From: Aestuariibaculum sediminum
GTDB lineage: Bacteria > Bacteroidota > Bacteroidia > Flavobacteriales > Flavobacteriaceae
Direction of reading: 5' to 3'
Assembly (NCBI RefSeq): GCF_014596945.1
Contig: NZ_JACVXB010000007.1
Coordinates: 1 to 36,536, forward strand
Length of the DNA stretch: 36,536 nt
A program made the translations under genes and the position numbers. This document shows positions 13,539 to 22,979 of the stretch, piece after piece. The notes beneath the pieces were generated by a model. That model made no database searches, was not told the DNA's origin, and saw only the letters and a list, made by a program, of their open reading frames with translations. Position 1 is the stretch's first letter. Every line of letters starts with the position of its first letter.

Positions 13539-14870
13539 ATGGAAGACATGCTTTTCTACGATAGGATGCAATTCGCATTTACTATCACCTTTCACTACCT
13601 GTTTCCTCAATTAACCATGGGACTTTCTTTAATTATAGTCTGGTTTAAATGGAAATTTTTAAGAACTAAAATTGAAACGTATAATGACGCAGCTAAATTC
13701 TGGATGAAAATATTTGCCATTAATTTTGCCATGGGTGTAGTTACAGGTATCCCTATGGAATTTCAATTTGGTACTAACTGGGCTAAATTTTCAGAACTTA
13801 CAGGTGGTATTATCGGGCAAACATTGGCTATGGAAGGAATGTTCTCATTTTTCTTAGAATCTTCATTTTTAGGCCTCTTTCTTTTTGGTGAAAAGCTTTT
13901 AGGACACAAACTTCATTTCGTTACCGGATTTTTGGTGTTTCTCGGTTCTTGGGCCAGTGGTTATTTAATTATTGCCACCCACTCATGGATGCAGCATCCT
14001 GTAGGATATGAAATTTTAGAAAATGGCAAATTTGTTCTTAATAACTTTGGAGCATTATTCTCTAACCCTTGGTTATTGCCTTCGTATTTTCACAATCAAC
14101 TGGCGTCTGTAATAACGGCTTCTTTTGTTATTTCGGCCGTTGGCGCTTTTTATGTATTAAATGATAAGCATAGCATATTTGGAAAATTATTTTTGAAATC
14201 CGGAGTTATATTCGGTCTGATATCAAGTATTTTAGTCGCATTTCCAACAGGAGATTTGGTTGCTAAAAATGTAGTAAAACATCAGCCAGTAACCTTCGCT
14301 GCGATGGAAGGCATATTTGAAACAGAAGACGGTGGCAGTGAAATTGTTTTAATTGGACAACCGAATATCTTGGAGAAAAAATTAGACAATAAAATTGCCG
14401 TTCCCAATATTTTAAGTTTTTTAACCTATCAGGAATGGGATGCCGAGATTAAAGGTTTAAATGAATTCGATTCGAATATATATCCTACTAATATTCCGGG
14501 ACTCTATTATGCGTATCATATTATGGTTGGATTGGGTACCATTTTTATAGGTTTAATGTTGTTGGCTGCGGTGCAGTTATTAAGAAAAAAACTTTTTCAA
14601 ACGAAATGGATTTTGTGGGCCTTACTATTTATGGCGCCTTTTCCTTACATAGCCAATACAACAGGCTGGTATACCGCCGAACTTGGTAGACAGCCTTGGT
14701 TGGTATATAATTTACTGCGAACTAGCGAAGGTATTTCCCCAACAGTTTCTTCTGGTAATACGCTATTTACCTTACTCGGCTTTGTAGGCTTATATTTATT
14801 ACTTGGCCTCTTATTTTTAATACTTGTTGGAAAAATTATTTATAAAGGTCCTCAACCAAAAAAATACTAA
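13539..14870 (+). CDS. cydA: Cytochrome bd oxidase subunit I
   Basis: A 443-residue membrane protein of the cytochrome bd quinol oxidase subunit I family, with about nine hydrophobic segments. His19 in FTITFHYLFPQLTMG matches the heme-ligand His19 of the E. coli protein. The motifs HSWMQHPVGYE and TGWYTAELGRQPWLVYNLLRT are intact. The length is shorter than E. coli CydA (about 520) because the quinol-binding loop is short, a common form outside Proteobacteria. It reduces O2 with quinol without pumping protons. Bd oxidases resist sulfide, which fits its position in a sulfide-related regulon. cydB follows after two bases. Confidence 0.97.
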   Translation: MEDMLFYDRMQFAFTITFHYLFPQLTMGLSLIIVWFKWKFLRTKIETYNDAAKFWMKIFAINFAMGVVTGIPMEFQFGTNWAKFSELTGGIIGQTLAMEGMFSFFLESSFLGLFLFGEKLLGHKLHFVTGFLVFLGSWASGYLIIATHSWMQHPVGYEILENGKFVLNNFGALFSNPWLLPSYFHNQLASVITASFVISAVGAFYVLNDKHSIFGKLFLKSGVIFGLISSILVAFPTGDLVAKNVVKHQPVTFAAMEGIFETEDGGSEIVLIGQPNILEKKLDNKIAVPNILSFLTYQEWDAEIKGLNEFDSNIYPTNIPGLYYAYHIMVGLGTIFIGLMLLAAVQLLRKKLFQTKWILWALLFMAPFPYIANTTGWYTAELGRQPWLVYNLLRTSEGISPTVSSGNTLFTLLGFVGLYLLLGLLFLILVGKIIYKGPQPKKY

Positions 14871-14872
14871 TT

Positions 14873-15949
14873 ATGGAATTATTCTGGTATATCGTATTAA
14901 TGACTATGTTGACCGTTTATGTTATTCTGGATGGTTACGACTTTGGCGCAGGTATTGTACATTTGTTTTTTGCCAAAAAAGAAAAAGACAAAAAAGCCAT
15001 TACCAACGCAATTGGCCCCTTTTGGGACGCCAATGAGGTTTGGTTAATTGCCTCTGGAGGTGTTCTTTTTTTCGCTTTTCCTACGCTCTATGCAGCATCT
15101 TTTAGCGGATTTTATTTACCGCTCATTATGATATTATGGTTACTTATATTCAGAGCCATTGGTTTAGAACTACGTGGACAAATACATAACAGTATTTGGG
15201 AAACCATTTGGGATAAAGCTTTTGGAATTGCCAGTTTACTATTAGCTTTATTTTTTGGTATTGCTTTAGGCAATGTGGTACGTGGGGTTAACCTAGGCAT
15301 GGTTACAAATGGCGTTCCTGTACATGAATCTCATTATTTTTTTCTGCCACTTTGGAATCCAACATTCAGCCCTACTACCGAACATTTAGGCATCATAGAT
15401 TGGTTTACCATTTTACTTGGTATTATAGGTGTAGTTGCCTTAACTATTCATGGTGCAAACTGGATTATATTTAAAACGAATTCTGATTTAAATGATAAAT
15501 TAAAACGAATCGTTTTCAGATTAAATTTTGCGCTTTTAGGATTAGTTGTTATTTCTCTTTTGGTTTGGCATATTATTGAACCTAAACCTTTTCATAATTT
15601 TATAAAAACCCCTTGGTTGTGGATTTTTCCTTTCATTACTTTTACAGGATTATTCGGGTTGTTTTTTATAAAACGCTTTAAAAAAGACGGACAAGGGTTT
15701 ATTTTTTCTGCATTGTTTCTGTTCGGTGGGATTACTACAACGGTAGCGTCAATTTTTCCTAAACTATTACCTTCAACTAATACTATAAATCCTGATTTAA
15801 CCATCTATAATATGGCAGCAGATGATTACGGCTTATCAGTTGGAGTAAATTGGTTTATTGTAGCGATTATTTTAGTAATTATATACTTTACCATTCAGTA
15901 TAAAGTATTTAAAGGAAAAATGGATAATGTAGGCTACGGTGAGCACTAG
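14873..15949 (+). CDS. cydB: Cytochrome bd oxidase subunit II
   Basis: A 358-residue polytopic partner of CydA. The N-terminal VILDGYDFGAGIVHLFF, GPFWDANEVWLIASGGVLFFAFP and FRAIGLELR motifs are the family signature. ADDYGLSVGVNWFIVAIILV lies near the end. It has the normal length for subunit II. The start codon lies two bases after the cydA stop, so the two are one operon. I see no cydX-like small gene after it and no cydDC exporter genes within the window. Confidence 0.97.
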   Translation: MELFWYIVLMTMLTVYVILDGYDFGAGIVHLFFAKKEKDKKAITNAIGPFWDANEVWLIASGGVLFFAFPTLYAASFSGFYLPLIMILWLLIFRAIGLELRGQIHNSIWETIWDKAFGIASLLLALFFGIALGNVVRGVNLGMVTNGVPVHESHYFFLPLWNPTFSPTTEHLGIIDWFTILLGIIGVVALTIHGANWIIFKTNSDLNDKLKRIVFRLNFALLGLVVISLLVWHIIEPKPFHNFIKTPWLWIFPFITFTGLFGLFFIKRFKKDGQGFIFSALFLFGGITTTVASIFPKLLPSTNTINPDLTIYNMAADDYGLSVGVNWFIVAIILVIIYFTIQYKVFKGKMDNVGYGEH

Positions 15950-15987
15950 CATTATCCATTTTGAAAATTATTTAAAACTAAGTTTTC

Positions 15988-17178
15988 TTAAGAAATCACA
16001 TTTAATGCTTTACCTACTTTAGTAAAAGCTTCTACCGCCTTATCAATATGATGTGTTTCGTGTGCTGCTGAAAGTTGCACGCGAATTCTCGCCTTTTCTT
16101 TTGGTACAACTGGATAAAAGAAAGCGATAACGTAAATCCCTTCATCTAATAATCTAGCTGCAAATTCCTGCGCTAATTTCGCGTCATATAGCATAACGGG
16201 CACAATTGGATGTTCTCCTGGCATAATATCGAATCCAGCTTCGGTCATTTTTGTTCTGAATCGGTGAGCATTTCCTTGTACTTTTTCAATTAAATTAGTA
16301 GACGTTTTTAAGGTATCTAAAACCGCAATAGAAGCTCCTGCAATTGCTGGCGCCAACGTATTTGAAAATAAATACGGACGAGATTTTTGTCTAAGCATTT
16401 CTACTATTTCTTTTTTAGCAGCAGTAAAACCACCCGAAGCACCCCCTAAAGCCTTACCATAAGTACCGGTAATAATATCAATTCGCCCCATAACATTGCG
16501 ATATTCATGCGTTCCGCGACCTGTTTTACCAACAAAGCCTGTAGCATGACATTCATCGACCATAACCATGGCATCATATTTATCGGCTAAATCACAAATT
16601 TTATCGAGTTGTGCAATAGTACCATCCATTGAAAACACACCATCGGTAACTATTAGTTTTCTTCTGGCTCCAGAAGCAGCCTTTAACTGTTCCTCAAGAG
16701 CTTCCATATTATTATGTGAATAACGGTAACGCGCCGCTTTACATAATCGTATACCATCAATAATTGATGCGTGATTTAATTCATCTGAAATTATGGCATC
16801 TTCTTTAGATAAAATTGGTTCGAAAACCCCTCCATTCGCGTCAAAAGCTGCAGCATAAAGTATACAATCCTCCATACCTAGAAATTCAGCTGTTTTCTGT
16901 TCCAGTTCCTTATGAATATCCTGAGTTCCACAAATAAAACGTACTGATGATAAACCAAAACCATGTGTGCGCATAGCCTCAATTCCTGCTTCAACCACGT
17001 CTGGATGTGACGATAATCCCAAATAATTATTCGCACAAAAGTTTAATACTTCTTGGCCTGCTGTGGTGTTAATTTCGGCTCCTTGAGGCGTGGTAATAAT
17101 CCGTTCTTTTTTATAAAGTCCAGATTCCTCTATCTCTTTTAATTCGTTTTCAAGCTGTTGTTTAACTGCTCCGTACAT
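15988..17178 (-). CDS. kbl: Glycine C-acetyltransferase (2-amino-3-ketobutyrate CoA ligase)
   Basis: A 396-residue PLP-dependent enzyme of the alpha-oxoamine synthase family, with full length and start. [16 protein letters not shown] near 47, [16 protein letters not shown] with Asp208 and His211, and [13 protein letters not shown] with the PLP Lys242 are all present. It cleaves 2-amino-3-ketobutyrate with CoA to glycine and acetyl-CoA, the second step of threonine catabolism. The gene begins 13 bases after the stop of the threonine dehydrogenase gene, so both form one operon on the minus strand. It converges with cydB, with 38 bases between. Confidence 0.96.
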   Translation of the reverse strand: MYGAVKQQLENELKEIEESGLYKKERIITTPQGAEINTTAGQEVLNFCANNYLGLSSHPDVVEAGIEAMRTHGFGLSSVRFICGTQDIHKELEQKTAEFLGMEDCILYAAAFDANGGVFEPILSKEDAIISDELNHASIIDGIRLCKAARYRYSHNNMEALEEQLKAASGARRKLIVTDGVFSMDGTIAQLDKICDLADKYDAMVMVDECHATGFVGKTGRGTHEYRNVMGRIDIITGTYGKALGGASGGFTAAKKEIVEMLRQKSRPYLFSNTLAPAIAGASIAVLDTLKTSTNLIEKVQGNAHRFRTKMTEAGFDIMPGEHPIVPVMLYDAKLAQEFAARLLDEGIYVIAFFYPVVPKEKARIRVQLSAAHETHHIDKAVEAFTKVGKALNVIS

Positions 17179-17191
17179 AATCTTGTATATT

Positions 17192-18148
17192 TTATTGCGT
17201 TACTAAATTGTATTGTTTTGTTAATTGCATAAGCATATCGCGGGTCATGGCGTCTAAATCGTATTTAGGTTTCCACCCCCAGTCTTGTCTTGCTTGTTCG
17301 TCGTTTAACGATGATGGCCAGTTTTCAGCAATCGTTTGTCTGAAATCAGGCTTGTAGCTCACCTTAAAATTAGGATAATATTTTTTAATATTAGCGGTTA
17401 TTTGCTCCGGAGTAAAACTCATGCCTTGTAAATTATACGACGTTCTTACTGTAATAGCGTCTTTTGGAGCATCCATAAGCTCCAGCGTGGCACGTATGGT
17501 ATCTTCCATATAAATCATTGGCAACATAGCGTCAGGCTTTAAATAACATTCAAAAGCTTCTTCTTTTACTGCTTTATGATAAATCTCGACAGCATAATCG
17601 GTAGTTCCTCCTCCAGGCAAAGATTGGTAACCAATGACGCCTGGATAACGCAAGGACCTTACATCTAAACCATATTTAAGAAAATAATATTGTCCCCAAT
17701 TTTCTCCAGAGGCTTTACTAATTCCATAAACCGTAGATGGGTTTAAAAAATCGGTTTGCGCTGTGTCTGTTTTAGGAGCCATATCGCCATAAACTGCTAT
17801 TGAACTCGGATAAAACACCTTATTAACCTTCTCTTCTACTGAAACTTCTAAAACATTAAATAATGTTTTCATATTTATGTCCCAAGTAAGCAAAGGATTT
17901 TGCTCGCCCTTAGCCGATAAAATAGCTGCCAAATGATATATTTGCGTGACTTTATTTTCTTTTACAATCTGCTCTAAACGTGCCTTATCGGTAACATCTA
18001 ATTGCTCATAAATTCCCGTATAATTTTTTATAGGATTTAAATCTGAAGCAATAACTGCATCCTGACCAAACTTAATTTTTAGGGCTTCAACTAATACAGA
18101 ACCTAATTGACCTCCTGCTCCTGTAACTAATATTTTTTCGTAATCCAT
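17192..18148 (-). CDS. tdh: L-threonine 3-dehydrogenase, SDR type
   Basis: A 318-residue short-chain dehydrogenase/reductase with the NAD-binding [13 protein letters not shown] near residue 7, DLNPI near 36, and the catalytic Tyr141 and Lys145 in [36 protein letters not shown] is typical of the SDR-type threonine dehydrogenase, unrelated to the zinc-dependent E. coli enzyme. It oxidises threonine at C3 to 2-amino-3-ketobutyrate, which kbl downstream then cleaves. A longer reading frame starts 16 codons upstream, but the ATG at 18148 ([10 protein letters not shown]) gives the normal family N-terminus. The gene is divergent from the Lrp-type regulator. Confidence 0.94.
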   Translation of the reverse strand: MDYEKILVTGAGGQLGSVLVEALKIKFGQDAVIASDLNPIKNYTGIYEQLDVTDKARLEQIVKENKVTQIYHLAAILSAKGEQNPLLTWDINMKTLFNVLEVSVEEKVNKVFYPSSIAVYGDMAPKTDTAQTDFLNPSTVYGISKASGENWGQYYFLKYGLDVRSLRYPGVIGYQSLPGGGTTDYAVEIYHKAVKEEAFECYLKPDAMLPMIYMEDTIRATLELMDAPKDAITVRTSYNLQGMSFTPEQITANIKKYYPNFKVSYKPDFRQTIAENWPSSLNDEQARQDWGWKPKYDLDAMTRDMLMQLTKQYNLVTQ

Positions 18149-18317
18149 ACCTATTCTTGTAAAGGATAAAATTACGAAATACATGACTAAAAACATTATA
18201 TAACCTTTAAAAACAAATTTTTACAGGAAATTTTATTTTATTTATCTATTTTAAAAGAATTTATCACTTTTAAATTAATAAATTATTACCTTTAAGAGAA
18301 AAAATAACTTGATATTT

Positions 18318-18782
18318 ATGATGGAAAAACTCGATTCAATTGATTTAACCATATTGAAAATCTTACAAAACGATGCAAAAAAAACCACCAAAGAGATTGC
18401 AGCAGCCTTGGGCATGACCATTTCTCCAGTTTATGAACGCATAAAAAGATTAGAAAATGATGGTTATATTAAAAAATATGTAGCGCTTTTAGACAAAAAG
18501 CAACTCCACTACCCGGTAACCGTAATTTGTATGGTTTCCTTACGCTATCATAACGAAGGTTTTATCGATAAGTTTGAAGAGCAAATTAAAGAATTACCTG
18601 AGGTTCAGGAATGCTTTCATATGGCTGGAAAAGTCGATTTTTTTCTAAAAATAAATATGACGAGCCTAGACGGTTATCATGACTTTGTTCGGGTAAAACT
18701 CTCTAATATTTCAAATATTGGGATATTAGAAAGTTATTTTGTTTTGAAAGAAATAAAGCATAGTACCGAATTTGTTATTTAG
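18318..18782 (+). CDS. Lrp/AsnC-family transcriptional regulator
   Basis: A 154-residue regulator with an N-terminal HTH (LDSIDLTILKILQNDAKKT, then EIAAALGMTISPVYERIKRLENDGYIKKY) and a C-terminal RAM/ligand-binding domain containing VTVICMVSLRYH and CFHMAGKVDFFLK. A TTG in frame at 18309 and two ATGs at 18318 and 18321 are possible starts; the ATG fits the family. It is transcribed away from tdh-kbl, and Lrp-type proteins often control the amino-acid catabolic operon they diverge from, so it probably responds to an amino acid such as threonine, glycine or leucine (inference). TACCTTTA at 18287-18294 could be its -7 promoter element. Confidence 0.92.
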   Translation: MMEKLDSIDLTILKILQNDAKKTTKEIAAALGMTISPVYERIKRLENDGYIKKYVALLDKKQLHYPVTVICMVSLRYHNEGFIDKFEEQIKELPEVQECFHMAGKVDFFLKINMTSLDGYHDFVRVKLSNISNIGILESYFVLKEIKHSTEFVI

Positions 18783-19021
18783 ATAATCGTTGTTGGTTGT
18801 TTAGATAAAAAATACTCTCAATAATAACTACCTCCAATTCGAGTGAATTTCACAATTGCAATGAAGTAAAATTTGTATCCAGAAATCATAAACCTTAAAT
18901 ATTAAATCATTTCAGCACCAATAAATATGATATAACCCAATTTTACGGCATTCAATTTCTACTATTATAGAAATGATCAACTAAAAAACAATAAACTTTC
19001 TCATCAGGTATTTATAGTTGT
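18783..19021. other. Non-coding stretch
   Basis: AT-rich sequence between the Lrp-type regulator and the terminator of the polysaccharide locus. I see no reading frame, RNA gene or repeat in it. Confidence 0.5.
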
Positions 19022-19056
19022 AAAACAAAAAAGCCTTTCAGTTAAACTGAAAGGCT
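19022..19056 (-). terminator. Intrinsic terminator at the end of the minus-strand PUL operon
   Basis: AGCCTTTCAG (19032-19041) pairs perfectly with CTGAAAGGCT (19047-19056) over a 5-base loop. On the minus strand the stem runs into TTTTTTGTTTTA, so it ends the operon whose last gene stops at 19089. Confidence 0.85.
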
Positions 19057-19088
19057 ATAAATAGCTCAAAACTGCGGCAAATAAATAT

Positions 19089-20444
19089 TTATTTATTATG
19101 GGTAGCTTCTAAAACTGAAAAATCTATTTTAGGAGGTTGCCCATTGGCTTCTCGTATAAATTTTGTGTCTATTTGGGTGTTTTCATTAAAGAAACCACAG
19201 TTTTTCATAAAAAATGCATTCTTATCTACACCTCCTGCATAATCCATTCTAGATTCCTTTCGGGCTGTAGCATCTGCAGTAAATTTAGCTTCTGTTAGTT
19301 CTATCCATTCACCTTCTGTAGTACAAATCCATTGATTCTGATAATTTGCCATTCTTTCCAAATATCCAGTATTTGGATTAAAATTCTCTAAAAACGAATG
19401 GAAATTTTTTAAATATGTAGAGGTATCTGGTCTCTGGAAACTTGCTATTAAATTCCATTTATTTTTTTCAGAATCGAAAAAATAAGCAGTATAAATTGTT
19501 TGGTTGTTTTTTGTAGGCTCACCTTTTAATAAAAACTTATAAGTTAAACCAGCCTTCCAATTAAACACTTTATAACTTTGTCCTCCAGAACCCTCATTAC
19601 CAAATTCTCCGGCAGTTACTCCTTCCCCTTTTCCTAGCAATACAATTTTATATTCATCTGGTATTTCGTTTGGATCTTGAGTTTTAAAAGGACTCCAAAC
19701 TGAAAATAGAATTCTACGCTCGGATTCAGAATTTACCTGAATACCAAAGTAACCATGTTTAAAGCCATTAGCCATAAAATAAGAACCTATTTTATCTTCA
19801 CCCTCAGGAACATTTATTTCATTATAATACCAAAGTATATCTTTATTTTCTGGTGTTTTATAGCTTAAGTGAACAGAAGGCCCACGACGACCAAAATAAA
19901 AATCTTCATCTACAAAATATACCCCACTTTCTACAATCTTTCCTTGCAATAAAATGTCACTTACTTCTGCTATGGTTTCACCCACCTTACTAACCCCTTG
20001 AATTTCTATAAAATTATATCCTTCTTTAGCATTGAATTCATCTATTTCAATTCTTTTAAAATCTGAATTATTAATTTTAATTTCTTTAGTAACATCTCCT
20101 AAAGTCACTCTTACAACCGATTCACCCTGTGGTGCTTTTGCTACCAATGATACCAATAATTTACCTGAGGCGTTAGTTTTAAAATATGTATGAATTACAG
20201 TATTCAAATCTGTCCAATTATGAACGCCTTCCTTACCAATTACCTGACGGTTCGTATTAGGCTCATTTATCACCCAACTATTACCCTTAGTTGGTATACT
20301 AATTATTTGCCCTGATTCTTGAATAAGTTCACTACTGTTATTAGAAACGATAACATCCTTGTTATTTGAACGACATCCTATTGCACTAAAAGTCAATATT
20401 CCTCCACACAACACGGATACTGCAGTTATATAGTTTTTTTTCAT
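19089..20444 (-). CDS. DUF3472-like lipoprotein of a polysaccharide locus
   Basis: A 451-residue predicted lipoprotein. The N-terminus MKKNYITAVSVLCGG runs to a lipobox FSAIGC, after which the mature protein starts. Residues about 45-165 form a beta-rich domain of the DUF5077 type, with LLVSLVAKAPQGESVVRVTLG. The region from about 170, GVYFVDEDFYFGRRGPSVHLSYK, through GYFGIQVNSESERRILFSVWSPF to ENTQIDTKF resembles DUF3472, a family of secreted Bacteroidota proteins of unknown function found in carbohydrate loci. The reading frame extends 15 codons upstream, but the ATG at 20444 gives a proper signal sequence. It follows the previous gene by 13 bases and is the last gene of its transcript. Confidence 0.72.
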   Translation of the reverse strand: MKKNYITAVSVLCGGILTFSAIGCRSNNKDVIVSNNSSELIQESGQIISIPTKGNSWVINEPNTNRQVIGKEGVHNWTDLNTVIHTYFKTNASGKLLVSLVAKAPQGESVVRVTLGDVTKEIKINNSDFKRIEIDEFNAKEGYNFIEIQGVSKVGETIAEVSDILLQGKIVESGVYFVDEDFYFGRRGPSVHLSYKTPENKDILWYYNEINVPEGEDKIGSYFMANGFKHGYFGIQVNSESERRILFSVWSPFKTQDPNEIPDEYKIVLLGKGEGVTAGEFGNEGSGGQSYKVFNWKAGLTYKFLLKGEPTKNNQTIYTAYFFDSEKNKWNLIASFQRPDTSTYLKNFHSFLENFNPNTGYLERMANYQNQWICTTEGEWIELTEAKFTADATARKESRMDYAGGVDKNAFFMKNCGFFNENTQIDTKFIREANGQPPKIDFSVLEATHNK

Positions 20445-20457
20445 TATACCCAAAATA

Positions 20458-21783
20458 TTATTTATTATCTTTAAAAGGAATTTTAACAATTACTGTTTCT
20501 CCCTTACCATATTTATTAGCTATACTTTGCACCGTCCATAAATCGCTTAGATTATCTCCATCTATTACACTCCCACTATAATCCCCCCAAGATGTCCCGT
20601 CAGTTGCTCCTTTTCCTTCACCTAAACTAACTATTTCTCTAACTGTTCCCAGAGGATCGTTTGCATAACGGTAGGCAAACCGGGGACTGATAAACATTTT
20701 TTCGTTCGTTTCCTGAAAACCAATAACCACATCATTGTTTTTATTAACCGCTATGGTTGTTTGAATAAAATTAGTTCCTTCATTTTCTATTAAACCTGTT
20801 TGAACAATTGTCCCATCAGTTTCTATTTGATGCCATTGCACAGCGGACCTTCCTTTATAATTTACGGCGTGCGAAAACCAAATGCATCCATTCTGGAACA
20901 CCAAATTTTTTGGGTTTCTATCTCCCGATGATGTTTTTTGTTCTGTATCTTTTTGTGGCGATTTGGGCGGGTAATTAGTATACTCTAACTTATGCTTTGT
21001 CTGGCATACATTTTTAGCAATTGGTGTTCCATTATCTCCTGTTGTTACTTTATTTATAATAAAGTCTTCTTTAGTCAAAGTAAAAAAGTACAAGTCGTCT
21101 ATATCATCCTGCATAAAAACAGGATGACCTAAACTTCCCTGAAAATGATAAGCTTGGGTTTCTTTTCCTTTTTTAGCATCTTTAATAGACATGACAAAGG
21201 TTTTTTCTTCTCCTCCAGGAAATGAATAACCAATCCACTTTTTACTAAAGCCTAAACCTCCTCCATCAACACCTCTAGGAGCTGAGACAGGATAAATATG
21301 CCAACCTTTTGTCGGGTTATCAGATTTTGATATGGCTATATTTACTGGCTTCTTTTTGTCTTCATCCCAAGGATTCCACAAATCGAAACCAAAAACCTTA
21401 TTATGAGGATCAAAAAACATTTTAGGGTCTATACCTTTGTTAAAACAATTTTGAGAAACGCCATCGATGAATAATCCGTTTTTATCATAAATTATAATTC
21501 CTGAATTTGTTGCATGTAAAACATACCCACCACCTACGGCTACTTGAGGATCTACCTGCCTGTTACCGTCAACTGCGCCACTAAACTGCATAAAACCATT
21601 ATACATCTTTGTGCCTCCACCCTGCACTCTTTGCGGACAACTATCCTCTCTAAATGCTTTTTTAATTATGGGGGTTATTTGTTCTGTTCTGGTTGGTTTA
21701 ACCACCCTATTACTCTGTGCTGACAAAGGTGCATAGCATGCCAAGACCAACAAAACTATGGCCCTTAACTTACATAATATCAT
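20458..21783 (-). CDS. Secreted protein of unknown function, beta-propeller-like
   Basis: I do not recognise this 441-residue protein. It has an N-terminal signal sequence (LRAIVLLVLACYAPLSAQ). The mature part shows repeated short blade-like segments such as VDPQVAVGGGYVLHATNSGIIIYD, NPKNLVFQNGCIWFSHA and NFIQTTIAVNKNNDVVIGFQE, with several Ser/Thr-Asp turns, suggesting a beta-propeller related to those of sialidase-like proteins. No catalytic set can be assigned. It lies between a DUF5007-like lipoprotein and a DUF3472-like lipoprotein and is separated from the former by a terminator-like hairpin. It is probably a periplasmic or surface glycan-handling protein. A role is not supported by more than location. 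Confidence 0.7.
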   Translation of the reverse strand: MILCKLRAIVLLVLACYAPLSAQSNRVVKPTRTEQITPIIKKAFREDSCPQRVQGGGTKMYNGFMQFSGAVDGNRQVDPQVAVGGGYVLHATNSGIIIYDKNGLFIDGVSQNCFNKGIDPKMFFDPHNKVFGFDLWNPWDEDKKKPVNIAISKSDNPTKGWHIYPVSAPRGVDGGGLGFSKKWIGYSFPGGEEKTFVMSIKDAKKGKETQAYHFQGSLGHPVFMQDDIDDLYFFTLTKEDFIINKVTTGDNGTPIAKNVCQTKHKLEYTNYPPKSPQKDTEQKTSSGDRNPKNLVFQNGCIWFSHAVNYKGRSAVQWHQIETDGTIVQTGLIENEGTNFIQTTIAVNKNNDVVIGFQETNEKMFISPRFAYRYANDPLGTVREIVSLGEGKGATDGTSWGDYSGSVIDGDNLSDLWTVQSIANKYGKGETVIVKIPFKDNK

Positions 21784-21795
21784 GTTAGGATTTTT

Positions 21796-21830
21796 TTAAA
21801 AATCAAGGCTAGTTGCCTCTAGCCTTGATT
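21796..21830 (-). terminator. Intercistronic hairpin inside the PUL operon
   Basis: A perfect 12-bp stem (AATCAAGGCTAG at 21801-21812, CTAGCCTTGATT at 21819-21830) with a 6-base loop is followed on the minus strand by five T. It lies 18 bases before the start codon of the secreted unknown protein and would partly terminate transcription from the SusC promoter, lowering expression of the last two genes. Confidence 0.7.
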
Positions 21831-21853
21831 TGTCTTTATTGTTTAGTAAATGA

Positions 21854-22942
21854 TCACACTTTTAATTTTGTGTAAGGAATGCGCATTTTAATTTCCCAAG
21901 TTCCAGAGTCATTAATTTTTATACCCCAACGAATATAAGCCTGATTGACTATTTCTCCATTTGCATTTGTATAAGGTGTCCAATCGAAAGCACCATAATC
22001 TGCCTCGTAAGCTTCAGTATCTACGGTAAAAGCATCACGTGTTGTAATATAGTACATTAAATAAGAACTATTACCTCCATAATTTCTCGCATACTGAGGA
22101 AAAGGTGGTGCTGGTAAAGAAAAAGTTGTAGAGGTCGCGTCAGAAATAGTTTCTACGGAGTTATCATGATAATTTTGAAGATATGATGAACCACTTGGAT
22201 AAAATGGTATTTTATCAGGATGCAATGGATTATCATAACTATCAGTTATAATCATTTTTACATTTACTGCTAGAGAAGGCTCTTCACTAACCTTAGTAAT
22301 AGTAATATAAGGGTGCGTACCATCTAAAACACTAGGCACTTCATCATCAAAACCATTTGTAATAACAGAGGTATACAAAGCATTTAGACCATTATTAGAC
22401 TGTCTCACGAGATTAAGTCTGGAGCGCATTTCAGTAGGAAACTCTACAGGTTGAAAAGGCTCTAATTTAATTACAGTAAAGTCATCTAATTGCTTCTCAC
22501 CTCGCACATTAGAAGCATTTACATTTACTTTATAAGTGTCTTGCCCTTCAATATACTTTGTAGCCTGGGTGAAAGCAAATTCACCACTAACACTATTCAT
22601 TAAAATAGACGGTTGCTTTGTTAATTCTAACTTAGCATTAGCTAAAGCTAAAGTAGTATCAGTATCTCCATTAAAAGCTTCTTTCCAAGTTAATATTTCA
22701 TATTCATCGAAGAAAGCATTTGTAGGATTTCCATCTGCGTCAGTTATACTTGTAATCTCCCAATGCATGGGATATGTAGAACCTTCTATCGCTGGAGTTG
22801 CGCTTGTTGAAAACACCCCCCGTGGTACAAAAATAGTATCTTGTGTGGCATGTATGTTGTCACTTAAATACCCTACTTCTGGCGGCTGACATGCCACTAT
22901 TATTAGGGCTACAGCCAAAAATGTATATAATATGTTTTTCAT
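21854..22942 (-). CDS. DUF5007-like lipoprotein of a polysaccharide locus
   Basis: A 362-residue predicted lipoprotein with signal MKNILYTFLAVALIIVAC (lipobox IVAC) and then QPPEVGYLSDNI, which resembles the DUF5007 family of Bacteroidota. Several beta-sandwich-like segments follow, ending WEIKMRIPYTKLKV. Such proteins are encoded with SusCD and fasciclin lipoproteins and may act as surface glycan-binding proteins, though the function is unproven. The reading frame extends 28 codons upstream into the fasciclin gene, but the ATG at 22942 yields the lipoprotein signal. It follows the fasciclin gene by 37 bases. Confidence 0.72.
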   Translation of the reverse strand: MKNILYTFLAVALIIVACQPPEVGYLSDNIHATQDTIFVPRGVFSTSATPAIEGSTYPMHWEITSITDADGNPTNAFFDEYEILTWKEAFNGDTDTTLALANAKLELTKQPSILMNSVSGEFAFTQATKYIEGQDTYKVNVNASNVRGEKQLDDFTVIKLEPFQPVEFPTEMRSRLNLVRQSNNGLNALYTSVITNGFDDEVPSVLDGTHPYITITKVSEEPSLAVNVKMIITDSYDNPLHPDKIPFYPSGSSYLQNYHDNSVETISDATSTTFSLPAPPFPQYARNYGGNSSYLMYYITTRDAFTVDTEAYEADYGAFDWTPYTNANGEIVNQAYIRWGIKINDSGTWEIKMRIPYTKLKV

Positions 22943-22979
22943 TTGTATGTTTTTAATTAATAAATTTCGAATTGGTAAA

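Noticed and set aside
14824-15036. A 70-codon plus-strand frame overlapping the cydA-cydB junction
   Set aside because: It overlaps two intact conserved genes in another frame and has no features of its own.
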